Assembly: GCA_051162045.1 (NCBI GenBank)
Contig: JBISDI010000002.1
Origin: Anaerozeibacter quisquiliarum
GTDB lineage: Bacteria; Bacillota; Clostridia; Christensenellales; Aristaeellaceae
Length of the DNA: 64,000 nt
Direction: 5' to 3' (one strand)
Each line of letters opens with the position of its first letter. Position 1 is the stretch's first letter. The translations under genes were made by a program, and so were the position numbers. Of the stretch, positions 44,397 through 55,183 are shown piece by piece. Under the pieces are notes generated by a model. The model had not been told where the DNA came from. It made no database searches and worked only from the letters and a program-made list of their open reading frames with translations.

Positions 44397-44912
44397 ATGG
44401 ACGCGAGGCAATTCATCCTGTCGGTGCTGGTCAACAACGAGGCCGGCGTGCTGACGCGCGTGTCGGGGCTGTTCGCGCGGCGCAGCTTCAACATCGACAG
44501 CCTATCGGTCGCCGTGACGCAAGACCCTCAGCTGTCGCGCATCACGATCGCGGCCACCGGCGACGACTATTTGCGCCAGCAGATCGTCAAGCAGCTCGAA
44601 AAGCTGCACGACGTCAGGGTGGTGCAGGTGATGGATCCGGAGCGCACGGTCGTACGCGAGCTGATGCTGATCAAGATCCGCGCCACCCACGAGCAGCGCA
44701 GCCGGATCCAGGAGGCGGTGTCGGTGTTCCGCGCCAAGGTGGTGGACCTGTCGCAGGACTCGATGATCGTCGAGTTGACCGGCGAAAAGTCCAAGATCGA
44801 CGCCTTCTTCGAGCTGCTCACGCCCTACGAGGTCACCGAGCTATGCCGCACCGGCATGACGGCCATCGGCCGAAGCGGGTATATCCTTCACAATGACGAT
44901 AAGGAGTGTTGA
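44397..44912 (+). CDS. ilvN: Acetolactate synthase, regulatory (small) subunit
   Basis: A 171-residue protein with an N-terminal ACT domain (about 6-80: LSVLVNNEAGVLTRVSGLFARRSFNIDSL, written here as LSVLVNNEAGVLTRVSG and LFARRSFNIDSL) and a C-terminal NikR-like domain. It binds valine and sets feedback control and full activity of IlvB. The ACT-loop Asn and Gly are intact, so valine feedback is likely. AGAAGGGGGG precedes the ATG. IlvC begins four bases after its stop. Confidence 0.95.
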   Translation: MDARQFILSVLVNNEAGVLTRVSGLFARRSFNIDSLSVAVTQDPQLSRITIAATGDDYLRQQIVKQLEKLHDVRVVQVMDPERTVVRELMLIKIRATHEQRSRIQEAVSVFRAKVVDLSQDSMIVELTGEKSKIDAFFELLTPYEVTELCRTGMTAIGRSGYILHNDDKEC

Positions 44913-44915
44913 ACC

Positions 44916-45917
44916 ATGGCGAAGCTGTATTACGAGGCGGATTGCGACAGGGAACTGCTCAAGGGCAAGCGGATCGCGGTGATCGGGTACGGGAGCCAGG
45001 GCCACGCGCACGCGCTGAACCTGGCGGGCAGCGGATACGACGTGGTGGTCGGGCTGTACGAGGGCTCGCCCTCGCTCGAAAAGGCGCGCTCAGCCGGGCT
45101 CAAGGCCACGACGACCGCCGAGGCGGTTGCGCAGGCCGACCTCACGATGATCCTGGTCAACGACGAGAAACAGGCCGCGCTCTACAAAAAAGACATCGAG
45201 CCCAACTTGAAGAGCGGCAGCGCGCTGGCGTTTGCCCACGGTTTCAACATCCACTACGGCCAGATCGTGCCGCCCAAAGATGTCGACGTAATCATGGTCG
45301 CGCCCAAGGGCCCCGGCCACACCGTGCGCAGTGAGTACCTCGAGGGGCGCGGCGTGCCCGACCTGATCGCGGTCTATCAGGACGCCACCGGCGAGGCGCG
45401 GCAGAAGGCGCTGTGCTACGCCTACGGCATCGGCGGCGCGCGCGCCGGCATCCTCGAGACCACGTTCAAGGAGGAGACCGAGACCGACCTGTTCGGCGAG
45501 CAGGCGGTGCTGTGCGGCGGCGTCACGGCGCTGATGAAGGCGGGCTTCGACACGCTGGTCGAGGCGGGCTACCAGCCCGAGAGCGCCTACTTCGAGTGCG
45601 TACACGAGATGAAGCTGATCATCGACCTGGTCGTGGCGGGCGGCCTCACGTTCATGCGCCACTCGATCAGCGACACCGCCGAGTACGGCGACTACGTGAC
45701 CGGTGCGCGCATCGTCACCGACGACACCAGGAAAGAAATGAAAAAGGTGCTTTCCGAGATTCAGGACGGCACGTTCGCCCGCGGCTGGATCCTCGAAAAC
45801 CAGGCCGGCCGGCCGCACTTTAACGCGATGCGCCGCATGGCCCGCGAGAGCCAGGTCGAACAAACCGGCAAGTCGCTGCGCGCCAAGATGAGCTGGAATT
45901 CCGGCGGGGAGGAATAG
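44916..45917 (+). CDS. ilvC: Ketol-acid reductoisomerase
   Basis: A 333-residue class I (short) enzyme. The NADPH site is VIGYGSQGHAHALNLAGSGY (about 22-41); Mg-binding residues lie in DLFGEQAVLCGG and the C-terminal ECVHEMKLIIDLV and HSISDTAEYGD. It isomerises and reduces acetolactate to the dihydroxy acid. ATAAGGAG precedes ATG 44916. Length and motifs are standard. Confidence 0.96.
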   Translation: MAKLYYEADCDRELLKGKRIAVIGYGSQGHAHALNLAGSGYDVVVGLYEGSPSLEKARSAGLKATTTAEAVAQADLTMILVNDEKQAALYKKDIEPNLKSGSALAFAHGFNIHYGQIVPPKDVDVIMVAPKGPGHTVRSEYLEGRGVPDLIAVYQDATGEARQKALCYAYGIGGARAGILETTFKEETETDLFGEQAVLCGGVTALMKAGFDTLVEAGYQPESAYFECVHEMKLIIDLVVAGGLTFMRHSISDTAEYGDYVTGARIVTDDTRKEMKKVLSEIQDGTFARGWILENQAGRPHFNAMRRMARESQVEQTGKSLRAKMSWNSGGEE

Positions 45918-45918
45918 C

Positions 45919-47586
45919 ATGCGTTCCGATCAAATCAAGAAAGGACCTGAGCGCGCGCCGCACCGCGCGCTGCTCAAGGCCTGCGGGCTGACCGACGCGC
46001 AAATCGGGCGCCCGCTCGTCGGCATCGCCAACTCGTTCAACGAGGTGGTGCCCGGCCATACCCACCTGAATCAGATCGCCCGCGCCGTCAAGGACGGCGT
46101 GCTGGCGGCGGGCGGCACGCCGCTGGAATTTAATGTGATCGGCGTGTGCGACGGCATCGCCATGGGCCACGAGGGCATGCGCTACTCGCTGTGTACGCGC
46201 GAGCTGATCGCCGATTCGATCGAGTGCATGGCGCGCGCGCACTGCTTCGACGCGCTGGTGTTCATTCCCAACTGCGACAAGGTCGTGCCCGGCATGCTGA
46301 TGGCCGCGGCGCGGCTGAACCTGCCCTGTCTGTTCGCCTCGGGCGGGCCGATGCTGTCGCTTGCCGGCCCGGACGGGCCGCTCGACCTCAACAGCGTGTT
46401 CGAGGCCGTGGGCGCGCTCAAAGCCGGGACCATCGACGAGGCGCGGCTTCACGCGGTCGAGGAATCGGCCTGCCCCGGGTGCGGCTCCTGCTCGGGCATG
46501 TTCACGGCCAACTCGATGAACTGCCTGACCGAGGCGCTGGGGCTTTCGCTTCGCGGCAACGGCACGATCCCCGCCGTCTACGCCGAGCGCATCCGCTTCG
46601 CCAAGCAAAGCGGCGAGCAGGTGATGCGGCTGCTGGAATCGGGCATCCGCGCCCGCGACATCCTGACCGAAACGGCGGTTCACAACGCGCTGGCCGTGGA
46701 CATGGCGCTGGGCTGCTCGACCAACTCGGCGCTGCACCTGGCCGCCGTCTGCGCGGAGGCCGAGGTGCCGTTCGACCTCAAGATAATCAACGAGGCCAGC
46801 GCCAGGACGCCCAATCTGTGCCGCCTGGCCCCGGCGGGCGCGCACCACATGCAGGATTTGCACCACGCCGGCGGGGTGTACGCGGTGATGGCGCAGCTGC
46901 TTCATGCCGGCCTGATCGACGCAAGCGCGCTGAACGCGTCGGGATCGAGCTTCGCGGACAGCCTCGCGGGCGTCGTGAACCGCAACCCCGAGGTCATCCG
47001 TCCGATCGACAGCCCCTACCGGCCGACCGGCGGACTGGCGGTCCTGTACGGCAACCTGGCCCCGCGCGGCGCGGTGGTCAAGCAGAGCGCGGTGAGCGAA
47101 GAGATGCTGACCCACAGCGGCCCGGCGCGCGTGTTCGACGGCGAGCCGGACGCCATCCGCGCGATCTACGCGGGCCGCATCCGGCCCGGCGACGTGGTGG
47201 TGATCCGCTACGAGGGCCCGCGCGGCGGACCCGGCATGCGCGAGATGCTCTCCCCCACCTCGGCCATCGCGGGCATGGGCCTGGCCTCGAGCGTGGCGCT
47301 GATTACCGACGGGCGCTTCTCGGGCGCGACGCGCGGCGCGGCGATCGGCCACGTGTCGCCCGAGGCGGCGAGCGGCGGCGCGATCGCGCTGGTGGAGGAA
47401 GGCGACGTGATTAAGATCGACATCCCCTTAAGACGGTTGAACCTGATGGTATCCGATGATATACTGAACGGGCGCCGCGCGCGCCGGACGCCGCCCGAGC
47501 GCCCCCCGCTGACCGGCTACCTCAAGCGCTACGCCGCGCTGGCCCAATCGGCCGACCGGGGCGCAATCTTACAGACAGGAGCGTGA
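45919..47586 (+). CDS. ilvD: Dihydroxy-acid dehydratase
   Basis: A 555-residue iron-sulfur dehydratase making 2-oxo acids from dihydroxy acids. Cluster Cys are in NCDKVVPGM and CPGCGSCSGMFTANSMN; other signatures are GIANSFNEVVPGH, GCSTNSALHL and TDGRFSGATRG near the end, with the active-site Ser in the last. It starts one base after the ilvC stop, with GGGGAGGAAT inside the ilvC end as ribosome site. Confidence 0.96.
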   Translation: MRSDQIKKGPERAPHRALLKACGLTDAQIGRPLVGIANSFNEVVPGHTHLNQIARAVKDGVLAAGGTPLEFNVIGVCDGIAMGHEGMRYSLCTRELIADSIECMARAHCFDALVFIPNCDKVVPGMLMAAARLNLPCLFASGGPMLSLAGPDGPLDLNSVFEAVGALKAGTIDEARLHAVEESACPGCGSCSGMFTANSMNCLTEALGLSLRGNGTIPAVYAERIRFAKQSGEQVMRLLESGIRARDILTETAVHNALAVDMALGCSTNSALHLAAVCAEAEVPFDLKIINEASARTPNLCRLAPAGAHHMQDLHHAGGVYAVMAQLLHAGLIDASALNASGSSFADSLAGVVNRNPEVIRPIDSPYRPTGGLAVLYGNLAPRGAVVKQSAVSEEMLTHSGPARVFDGEPDAIRAIYAGRIRPGDVVVIRYEGPRGGPGMREMLSPTSAIAGMGLASSVALITDGRFSGATRGAAIGHVSPEAASGGAIALVEEGDVIKIDIPLRRLNLMVSDDILNGRRARRTPPERPPLTGYLKRYAALAQSADRGAILQTGA

Positions 47587-47591
47587 GTTCC

Positions 47592-49097
<1,506 letters not shown>

Positions 49098-49128
49098 GCG
49101 GTCGATTTCTAAAGAAGGGATTTGCGCC

Positions 49129-50694
49129 ATGAAGCTCGAAATCTTCGACAGTACGCTGCGCGACGGCGCGCAGAGCGAGGGCATCTCCTTCTCCGTGCAG
49201 GACAAGCTGGACATCGTGCAGGCGCTCGACGCGTTCGGCGTGGCCTACATCGAGGCGGGCAATCCGGGCTCCAACCCCAAGGACATCGAATTCTTCCGCC
49301 GGGTCGAGGGCATGCGGCTGAAAAACGCGCGGCTGTGCGCGTTCGGCAGCACCCACCGCAAGGGGATACGCGCCGAGGACGATCAAAATGTGCAGTCGCT
49401 GCTGGCCGCCGGCACCGACGTCGTCGCGATCTTCGGAAAGGCCTGGGACATGCACGCGCGCGGCATCCTCGGCGTCTCGCTCGAGGAAAACCTCGACCTG
49501 GTGCGCGAGACCGTCGGCTTTTTCAAGCGCCGCGGGCTCGAAGTGATCTTCGACGCCGAGCACTACTTTGACGGCCACCGAAACAACGCGGACTACGCGC
49601 TCAAGGTGCTCTCCGCCGCCGCGGATGCCGGCGCGGACGTTTTGTGCCTGTGCGACACCAACGGCGGCGCGACGCCGTCCGCAGTGCAGGCGGCCACCCG
49701 CGAAGCGGCGCTGCGCCATCCGAAGCTCAAGCTCGGCATACACTGCCACAACGACATCGGCTGCGCGGTGGCCTCGACGATGCTGGCGGTCGAGGCGGGC
49801 GCGTGCCACGTGCAGGGCACGTTCAACGGCATCGGCGAGCGCTGCGGCAACGCCGACCTCAGCGTGCTGATCCCCAACCTTCAACTGAAGCAAAACTACG
49901 CCTGTGTGCCCGACCTTTCGAAGCTGACCGAGACCGCGATGCGCCTGAGCGACATCTCCAACATGGCGACGCCGCGCTCGAAGCCCTACGTGGGCAAGAG
50001 CGCCTTCGCGCACAAGGGCGGTATGCACATCGACGGGGTACTCAAGGACGCGCGCTCGTTCGAGCACGTCGATCCCGAGGCCGTGGGCAACCGCCGGCGC
50101 TTTTTGATGAGCGAGGTGTCGGGTCGCAACACCGTGCTGGCGAAGTTCTCCCACATCGCGCCGGAATTGACCAAGGACTCGCCCGAAACTCATCTGATCG
50201 TGGAAAAGCTCAAGGAGCTCGAGCATCAGGGCTACCAGTTCGAGGCGGCCGACGCCAGCTTCGAGCTGCTGATCCTCAAGTGCCTCGGGCGGTTCACGCC
50301 CCACTTCAGGCTCGGCATGTACCGCACCAACGGCGAGTTCCCGCCGCCCGACGCCGAGAAGAGCGCGGTCGCGGTGCTGTCGGTCGAGGTGGACGGCCGC
50401 AAGGAGGTCACCGCGGCCATGGGCAACGGCCCGGTCAACGCGCTCGACCGCGCACTGCGCAAGGCGCTGGGTCTGTTCTACCCCGAGCTCAACCGCGTAC
50501 GGCTGACCGACTACAAGGTGCGCGTGCTGTCGGGCGAGAAATCGACCGCCGCGATCGTGCGCGTGCTGATCGAGAGTACCGACGGCCAGTCGGTCTGGAC
50601 CACGGTGGGCGTCGACAACGACATCATCGCGGCCAGCTGGCAGGCGCTCTCCGACTCCATCGAATACATCCTGCACAAACAGGAAGGATGGTGA
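49129..50694 (+). CDS. cimA: (R)-citramalate synthase
   Basis: A 521-residue LeuA relative. The CimA form of the start is plain: IFDSTLRDGAQSEGISFSVQ with DKLDIVQALDAFGVAYIEAG, then AWDMHARGILGVSLEENL, HCHNDIGCAVASTMLAVEAG, and a C-terminal regulatory domain. It makes citramalate from acetyl-CoA and pyruvate, feeding 2-oxobutyrate to isoleucine without threonine. Being in the leu cluster fits, since LeuCD and LeuB carry out the next steps. GAAGGG precedes the ATG. Confidence 0.93.
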   Translation: MKLEIFDSTLRDGAQSEGISFSVQDKLDIVQALDAFGVAYIEAGNPGSNPKDIEFFRRVEGMRLKNARLCAFGSTHRKGIRAEDDQNVQSLLAAGTDVVAIFGKAWDMHARGILGVSLEENLDLVRETVGFFKRRGLEVIFDAEHYFDGHRNNADYALKVLSAAADAGADVLCLCDTNGGATPSAVQAATREAALRHPKLKLGIHCHNDIGCAVASTMLAVEAGACHVQGTFNGIGERCGNADLSVLIPNLQLKQNYACVPDLSKLTETAMRLSDISNMATPRSKPYVGKSAFAHKGGMHIDGVLKDARSFEHVDPEAVGNRRRFLMSEVSGRNTVLAKFSHIAPELTKDSPETHLIVEKLKELEHQGYQFEAADASFELLILKCLGRFTPHFRLGMYRTNGEFPPPDAEKSAVAVLSVEVDGRKEVTAAMGNGPVNALDRALRKALGLFYPELNRVRLTDYKVRVLSGEKSTAAIVRVLIESTDGQSVWTTVGVDNDIIAASWQALSDSIEYILHKQEGW

Positions 50695-50699
50695 ATTCC

Positions 50700-51959
50700 G
50701 TGGGCATGACGACGACGCAGAAGATATTGGCCGCGCACGCCGGGCAGGCGAGCGTGACCGCGGGCGAGGTCGTGTCGGCCTCGGTCGACCTGGTGCTCGG
50801 CAACGACATCACTTCGCCGGTCGCGATCAACGAGTTCGAGAAGGCCGGCTGTACGCGGGTGTTCAGCCCGACGGGCATCGCGCTGGTGCTCGACCACTTC
50901 ACCCCCAACAAGGACATCAAGGCGGCCGAGCAGGCCAAGCAGGTGCGCGCATTCGCGAACAAGCACGGCATCGAGCACTTCTACGACGTGGGCGAGATGG
51001 GCGTCGAGCACGCGCTGCTGCCCGAAAAGGGGCTGGTCACCGCGGGCGACCTCGTGATCGGGGCCGACAGCCATACCTGCACCTACGGCGCGCTGGGCGC
51101 GTTCTCGACCGGCGTCGGCTCGACGGACATGGCCTTTGCGATGTCCACCGGCAAGGTCTGGCTGCGCGTACCCGAGGCCATCCGCGTGACGCTGACCGGC
51201 GATCCGCCCCCGCATGTGGGCGGCAAGGACATCATCTTGCACATCATCGGCGAGATCGGCGTGGACGGCGCGCTGTACCAGTCGCTCGAGTTCACGGGGC
51301 CGGGCGTGGCGGGCCTCACGATCGACGACCGGCTGTGCATCTGCAACATGGCGATCGAGGCCGGCGGCAAGAACGGCATCTTCCCGGTCGATCAGGCGAC
51401 GCTCGATTATCTCGGGGAACGCGGCGCAAAAGCCCCGCGCGCCTATGAGGCCGACCCGGACGCGGTCTACGCGCGCGAACTGACCGTCGACCTTGCAGAC
51501 CTCACGCCGCTCGTGGCCTTCCCGCATTTGCCGAGCAACGTCAAGGCGCGCGGCGAATACGGCGAAGTGCCGATCGACCAGGTGGTCGTGGGCTCCTGCA
51601 CCAACGGGCGCTTGTCCGACCTGATCGCCGCCGCCGAGGTGCTCAAGGGGCGCAAGGTGGCGAGGCACGTGCGCGCGATCATCATCCCGGCCACGCAGCA
51701 GACCTATCGCGACGCGATGAAGCTCGGGCTGCTTGACATCTTCCTCGACGCCGGCTGCGCGGTGTCCACGCCCACCTGCGGGCCGTGCCTTGGCGGGCAC
51801 ATGGGCATACTGGCCCGGGGCGAGCGCTGCGTCGCCACCACCAACCGCAACTTCGTCGGCCGCATGGGACACCCTGCGAGCGAGGTGTACCTGGCCGGGC
51901 CGTGGGTGGCCGCCGCCTCGGCGGTCGCGGGCAGGATCGCAACGCCGGACGAATTGTAA
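50700..51959 (+). CDS. leuC: 3-isopropylmalate dehydratase large subunit
   Basis: A 419-residue aconitase-family protein of the shorter, archaeal/clostridial LeuC type. The 4Fe-4S Cys are in VGSCTNGRLSDL and STPTCGPCLGGHMG, and GADSHTCTYGALGAF is the substrate loop. It forms the dehydratase with LeuD for isopropylmalate and probably citramalate. Three starts are possible: GTG 50700 (best spacing from AGGAAGG), ATG 50706, or GTG 50691 overlapping the cimA stop. Confidence 0.93.
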   Translation: MGMTTTQKILAAHAGQASVTAGEVVSASVDLVLGNDITSPVAINEFEKAGCTRVFSPTGIALVLDHFTPNKDIKAAEQAKQVRAFANKHGIEHFYDVGEMGVEHALLPEKGLVTAGDLVIGADSHTCTYGALGAFSTGVGSTDMAFAMSTGKVWLRVPEAIRVTLTGDPPPHVGGKDIILHIIGEIGVDGALYQSLEFTGPGVAGLTIDDRLCICNMAIEAGGKNGIFPVDQATLDYLGERGAKAPRAYEADPDAVYARELTVDLADLTPLVAFPHLPSNVKARGEYGEVPIDQVVVGSCTNGRLSDLIAAAEVLKGRKVARHVRAIIIPATQQTYRDAMKLGLLDIFLDAGCAVSTPTCGPCLGGHMGILARGERCVATTNRNFVGRMGHPASEVYLAGPWVAAASAVAGRIATPDEL

Positions 51960-51972
51960 AGGGGGCACCGAT

Positions 51973-52455
51973 ATGAAAATCGAGGCGCAGGCCATCCGCT
52001 ACGGCGACAACATCGACACCGACGTCATCATCCCGGCGCGCTACCTGAACACCGCCGACCCGAAGGAACTCGCCGCGCATTGCATGGAGGACCTCGACCC
52101 CGACTTCCTGAACAAGCTGCCCGAGAACGGCATTTTGGTGGGCGGCACGAATTTCGGCTGCGGCTCGTCGCGCGAGCACGCGCCGCTCGCGATCAAGTAC
52201 GCGCACGTCAGCTGCGTGGTGGCCAAAAGCTTCGCGCGCATCTTCTACCGCAACGCCGTCAACATCGGGCTGCCGATCGTGGTATGCGACGCCGCGATCG
52301 AAACCGGCGACCGTCTGTCGATCGACCTTGAGCGCGGCGTGCTTCAAAACCTGACCACCGGCGAGCAGGCCGTATTCCCGGCGTTTCCGGCATTCCTCAC
52401 GAAGATCATCGACGCCGGCGGCCTGATGAACGCAATGAAGGAGGGATCGCTGTGA
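51973..52455 (+). CDS. leuD: 3-isopropylmalate dehydratase small subunit
   Basis: A 160-residue swivel subunit with the YGDNIDTDVIIPARYL start and the GGTNFGCGSSREHAP loop that closes over the substrate. Short form, matching the short LeuC. AAGGGGGC precedes ATG 51973. Its stop overlaps the GTG start of leuB by four bases. Confidence 0.95.
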   Translation: MKIEAQAIRYGDNIDTDVIIPARYLNTADPKELAAHCMEDLDPDFLNKLPENGILVGGTNFGCGSSREHAPLAIKYAHVSCVVAKSFARIFYRNAVNIGLPIVVCDAAIETGDRLSIDLERGVLQNLTTGEQAVFPAFPAFLTKIIDAGGLMNAMKEGSL

Positions 52456-53519
52456 AGTACCGCATCGCCGCCATCCCGGGCGACGGCATCGGCCCGGAGA
52501 TCGTCGCCTCGGCGCTTACCGTCTTGAGGGTCGTGGGCGAGCGCTTCGGCCACGCGTTCGAGGTGGAGCCGGTACTCGCCGGCGGCTGCGCGATCGACGC
52601 GACCGGCGAGCCGCTGCCGCAGAAAACGCTTGATACTTGCCTCGCCAGCGACAGCGTGCTGCTGGGCGCGGTGGGCGGCCCCCAGTGGGATGTGCTGCCC
52701 GGCCACCTGCGCCCGGAGCGGGCGCTGCTGGGCGTGCGCAAGGCCATGGGGCTGTACGCCAACCTGCGCCCGGCGAGGCTCTTGCCCATGCTGCGCGCCG
52801 CCTGCCCGCTGCGAGCGGACCTGGCGGCAACCGGCTTTGACCTGCTGATCGTGCGCGAGCTGACCGGCGGCATGTACTTTGGCGAGAGCGGGCGCAAGCA
52901 CGGCCCGTTCGGCGAGACCGCGTTCGACACCGAGGCTTACGGCGCGGGCGAGATCGAGCGCATCGCGCGCATCGGCTTCGAGGCCGCCCGCAGGCGCCGG
53001 GGGCTGCTGTGCTCGGTGGACAAGGCCAATGTGCTCGAATCGTCGCGGCTGTGGCGCGAGAGCGTGCATAAGCTGGCAGACGAATACCCCGACGTGCAGC
53101 TGACCGACATGCTGGTCGACAACGCCGCGATGCAGCTGATCGCGCGCCCGTCGCAATTCGACGTGATCGTGACCAGCAACATCTTCGGCGACATCCTGTC
53201 GGACGAGGCGTCCCAACTGACCGGCTCGATCGGCCTGTTGGCCTCGGCGTCGCTCGGCGACGGCACGCGCGGCCTGTACGAGCCGATCCACGGCTCCGCG
53301 CCCGACATCGCCGGCCAGGGCCTCGCCAACCCGATCGCAACCATCCTGTCGGCCGCGATGATGCTGCGCATGTCCTTCGGCCTCGCCGCCGAAGCCGATG
53401 CGGTCGAGGCCGCAGTGGAAGCGGCGCTCGCCGCCGGCCATCGCACCCGCGACATCGCCGCCGGCGGCGCGCACATCACTTGCCGACAGATGACCGACGC
53501 GGTGCTGGACGGGTTATAA
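52452..53519 (+). CDS. leuB: 3-isopropylmalate dehydrogenase
   Basis: A 355-residue NAD-dependent decarboxylating dehydrogenase. Signatures: IPGDGIGPEIVASAL, the substrate loop AVGGPQWD and LGVRKAMGLYANLRPA, RELTGGMYFGE, catalytic Lys/Asp in VDKANVLESSRLW and NIFGDILSDEAS, then EPIHGSAPDIAGQG. GTG start with GAAGGAGG inside the leuD end. It ends the operon; its 3-prime end overlaps the convergent cotJC gene by six bases, with no terminator seen between them. Confidence 0.95.
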   Translation: MKYRIAAIPGDGIGPEIVASALTVLRVVGERFGHAFEVEPVLAGGCAIDATGEPLPQKTLDTCLASDSVLLGAVGGPQWDVLPGHLRPERALLGVRKAMGLYANLRPARLLPMLRAACPLRADLAATGFDLLIVRELTGGMYFGESGRKHGPFGETAFDTEAYGAGEIERIARIGFEAARRRRGLLCSVDKANVLESSRLWRESVHKLADEYPDVQLTDMLVDNAAMQLIARPSQFDVIVTSNIFGDILSDEASQLTGSIGLLASASLGDGTRGLYEPIHGSAPDIAGQGLANPIATILSAAMMLRMSFGLAAEADAVEAAVEAALAAGHRTRDIAAGGAHITCRQMTDAVLDGL

Positions 53520-54104
53520 ATCCAAGCCGCCAGGAAAAACCCGCTTGCTCTCAAGGAAATCCTGCACGATTCTCAGCGCTTCCCCGAATCGCTGGAAGTG
53601 TACCACCTCGCGCTCCCGGAGGAACTTCAGCGGCTCGATGACGTCGGGATCATCGGCGAGGTTAATCAGCCATTCATAGGTGGCTCTCGCCTTCTGCTCC
53701 GCGGCCATATCCTCCGTCAGGTCCGCAACCGGATCGCCTTTGGACTGGAGATATGCGGCCGTGAACGGAACCCCGGCGGCGCTGACCGGGTAAATCGCCT
53801 TGTCGTGGTCGGCGTAGTAGGCGTCCATTCCCGCCGCCTTGATTGCATCAATGCCGGCGTTCTTCGTCAGCTGCTTGACCATACTGCCGATCATCTCCAG
53901 GTGCGCAAGCTCTTCGGTGCCGATGTCGTTGAGCACCGCGCGGGCTTCGGGCGTTACCATCGAAAACCGCTGGCTCAGGTACCGGAGAGACGCCGCCAAT
54001 TCCCCATCCGGCCCACCGTACTGGGTGATGATGACCTTGGCCATCCGGGGATCCGGATTCTTGATTTTGATAGGGTACTCCAGTTTTTTTTCATAGATCC
54101 ACAT
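53514..54104 (-). CDS. cotJC: CotJC, manganese-catalase-type spore coat protein
   Basis: A 196-residue ferritin-like protein of the manganese catalase family. Metal ligands are Glu in DGELAASLRYL, the EELAHLEMIG pair, Glu in AAEQKARATYEWL and EREVVHFQRFGEAL. In Bacillus the CotJ proteins are made in the mother cell under sigma-E and placed in the coat; similar proteins occur in Clostridia. The last gene of cotJABC here, one base after cotJB. This cluster is the main evidence for sporulation in the window. Confidence 0.92.
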   Translation of the reverse strand: MWIYEKKLEYPIKIKNPDPRMAKVIITQYGGPDGELAASLRYLSQRFSMVTPEARAVLNDIGTEELAHLEMIGSMVKQLTKNAGIDAIKAAGMDAYYADHDKAIYPVSAAGVPFTAAYLQSKGDPVADLTEDMAAEQKARATYEWLINLADDPDVIEPLKFLREREVVHFQRFGEALRIVQDFLESKRVFPGGLDL

Positions 54105-54380
54105 TCAGCAGCACTCCTCCGGCAAGTCAACATTGAAACCATATTGCCATGGCCACGGGTCCTCGTTCCACTTCCAGCTTCCGGGGTTAAGGGAGCGGAA
54201 CGAATACAGCGGACCGCATAGTCTTTGGTATTGCTCCCGAAATTCGTCGGCGCGCTCCAGAATCTCGTTGTACCGGCGCAGCGCGTCGGTGTCGTCCGGG
54301 TGGGTGTCCAGGAACAGCGCCAGATCGACAGCCATGAAATCCAGCGCCATCAACTCCCGGAGAATCGAGTCCCTATCCAT
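54105..54380 (-). CDS. cotJB: CotJB spore coat protein
   Basis: A 91-residue protein matching CotJB: LRELMALDFMAVDLALFLDT, HPDDTDALRRYNE, YGPL-like CGPLYSF and the aromatic end WKWNEDPWPWQYGFNVDL. It is needed in Bacillus for proper placement of CotJC. An AAAGGAGG site precedes ATG 54380, inside the end of cotJA. Confidence 0.92.
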   Translation of the reverse strand: MDRDSILRELMALDFMAVDLALFLDTHPDDTDALRRYNEILERADEFREQYQRLCGPLYSFRSLNPGSWKWNEDPWPWQYGFNVDLPEECC

Positions 54381-54654
54381 AGCAAAGCCTCCTTTCTTGC
54401 TGCCCGCAGGGCCTGCGTTCGCGGCGCCCGCCTTCCGGGCATGTCGCTTCGGGCTCCAGATTGACGTATTCCCTCTTATGATAAGGGCTGAAGAGTTCCG
54501 GAAAAGCCGTCCCCGTCGTCAATGATCTGCACGGCGACCATACGCCGCAGAACTTTTGAAACGGGACATATGCGGTCGCAAGCTGGACGCAATGAATGCA
54601 GGTTTCTTGAGGGATGCATCGCTCGCATTGCAATTCAAATTGAGCGTTATTCAA
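54373..54654 (-). CDS. cotJA: CotJA-like spore coat protein with extra Cys motif
   Basis: A 93-residue protein whose middle part matches CotJA (LATAYVPFQKFCGVWSPCRS then GTAFPELFSPYH). The start is TTG 54654, seven bases after GGAGGTG; no ATG is in frame. Unlike usual CotJA it has an N-terminal Cys-x2-Cys-x5-Cys-x2-Cys array (residues 10-22, QCERCIPQETCIHC) and more Cys near the end, suggesting metal binding or disulphide cross-links in the coat. The last eight bases overlap cotJB. Confidence 0.75.
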   Translation of the reverse strand: MNNAQFELQCERCIPQETCIHCVQLATAYVPFQKFCGVWSPCRSLTTGTAFPELFSPYHKREYVNLEPEATCPEGGRRERRPCGQQERRLCYG

Positions 54655-54813
54655 GCGTTTTCACCTCCATTGGGGATGGGGTCCGGGATACACTATTCGA
54701 AAATCGTGCACAGTGTTCTTGATACCCTTTCCGGGTGCCCTCTTGAGTACCTTCTTTGGCTTGAACCATGTTGAGTCGGCGTCGAAAAAGCGGGGTTCGC
54801 GGCATGTAAAATA

Positions 54814-54827
54814 TTAGCGACGGCTAA
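54814..54827. promoter_or_regulatory. TTAG-N6-CTAA site 1 (feo)
   Basis: TTAGCGACGGCTAA, symmetric, 20 bases upstream of the feo -35 box. Same half-sites as two further copies in the operon. Confidence 0.55.
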
Positions 54828-54846
54828 CCAAGAGCCCGTCCCCCCA

Positions 54847-54875
54847 TTGACAAGCGCGGCCTGCGGTGCTAAACT
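54847..54875 (+). promoter_or_regulatory. Promoter of the feo operon
   Basis: TTGACA (54847-54852) and TAAACT (54870-54875), spacer 17. The rest of 54655-54846, apart from site 1, shows nothing I can support, including no clear sigma-E promoter for cotJ. Confidence 0.8.
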
Positions 54876-54887
54876 GGCGGACAGAAG

Positions 54888-54901
54888 TTAGTTTACCCTA
54901 A
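54888..54901. promoter_or_regulatory. TTAG-N6-CTAA site 2, over the feo transcription start
   Basis: TTAGTTTACCCTAA begins 12 bases after the -10 box, where a repressor would block initiation. The half-sites and spacing match the inner part of the DtxR/IdeR iron-box consensus. Confidence 0.6.
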
Positions 54902-54956
54902 CCGATCCTTTTCCGGCTGCCGTTGGCGCCGTCTACCAGAGAAGCGAGGAGGTGGC

Positions 54957-55169
54957 ATGATGCCTTTGACATTGGCGAGGGCGGGCGAGCATAACTGCGT
55001 CAAGAAGGTCGGCGGGAGCGTCGAAACGAGGCGGCATCTGGAGAACATGGGTTTTGTGGTCGGTACGCCCGTGATGGTGGTGGCGCAAATCAGCGGCAAC
55101 GTGATCGTGAACGTCAAGGAATCCCGCGTGGCCCTGAGCCGCGAGATGGCGAACAAGATCATGGTCTGA
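54957..55169 (+). CDS. feoA: FeoA family protein, first copy
   Basis: A 70-residue SH3-like protein of the ferrous-iron uptake system: LTLARAGEHNCVKKVGGS, then RHLENMGFVVGTPVMVV and ESRVALSREMANKIMV, the usual FeoA strands. FeoA interacts with the cytoplasmic part of FeoB. GAGGAGGTGG precedes ATG 54957 (ATG 54960 also possible). Shorter-loop version than the second copy. Confidence 0.88.
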   Translation: MMPLTLARAGEHNCVKKVGGSVETRRHLENMGFVVGTPVMVVAQISGNVIVNVKESRVALSREMANKIMV

Positions 55170-55183
55170 TAAAAAAAGGGGGA

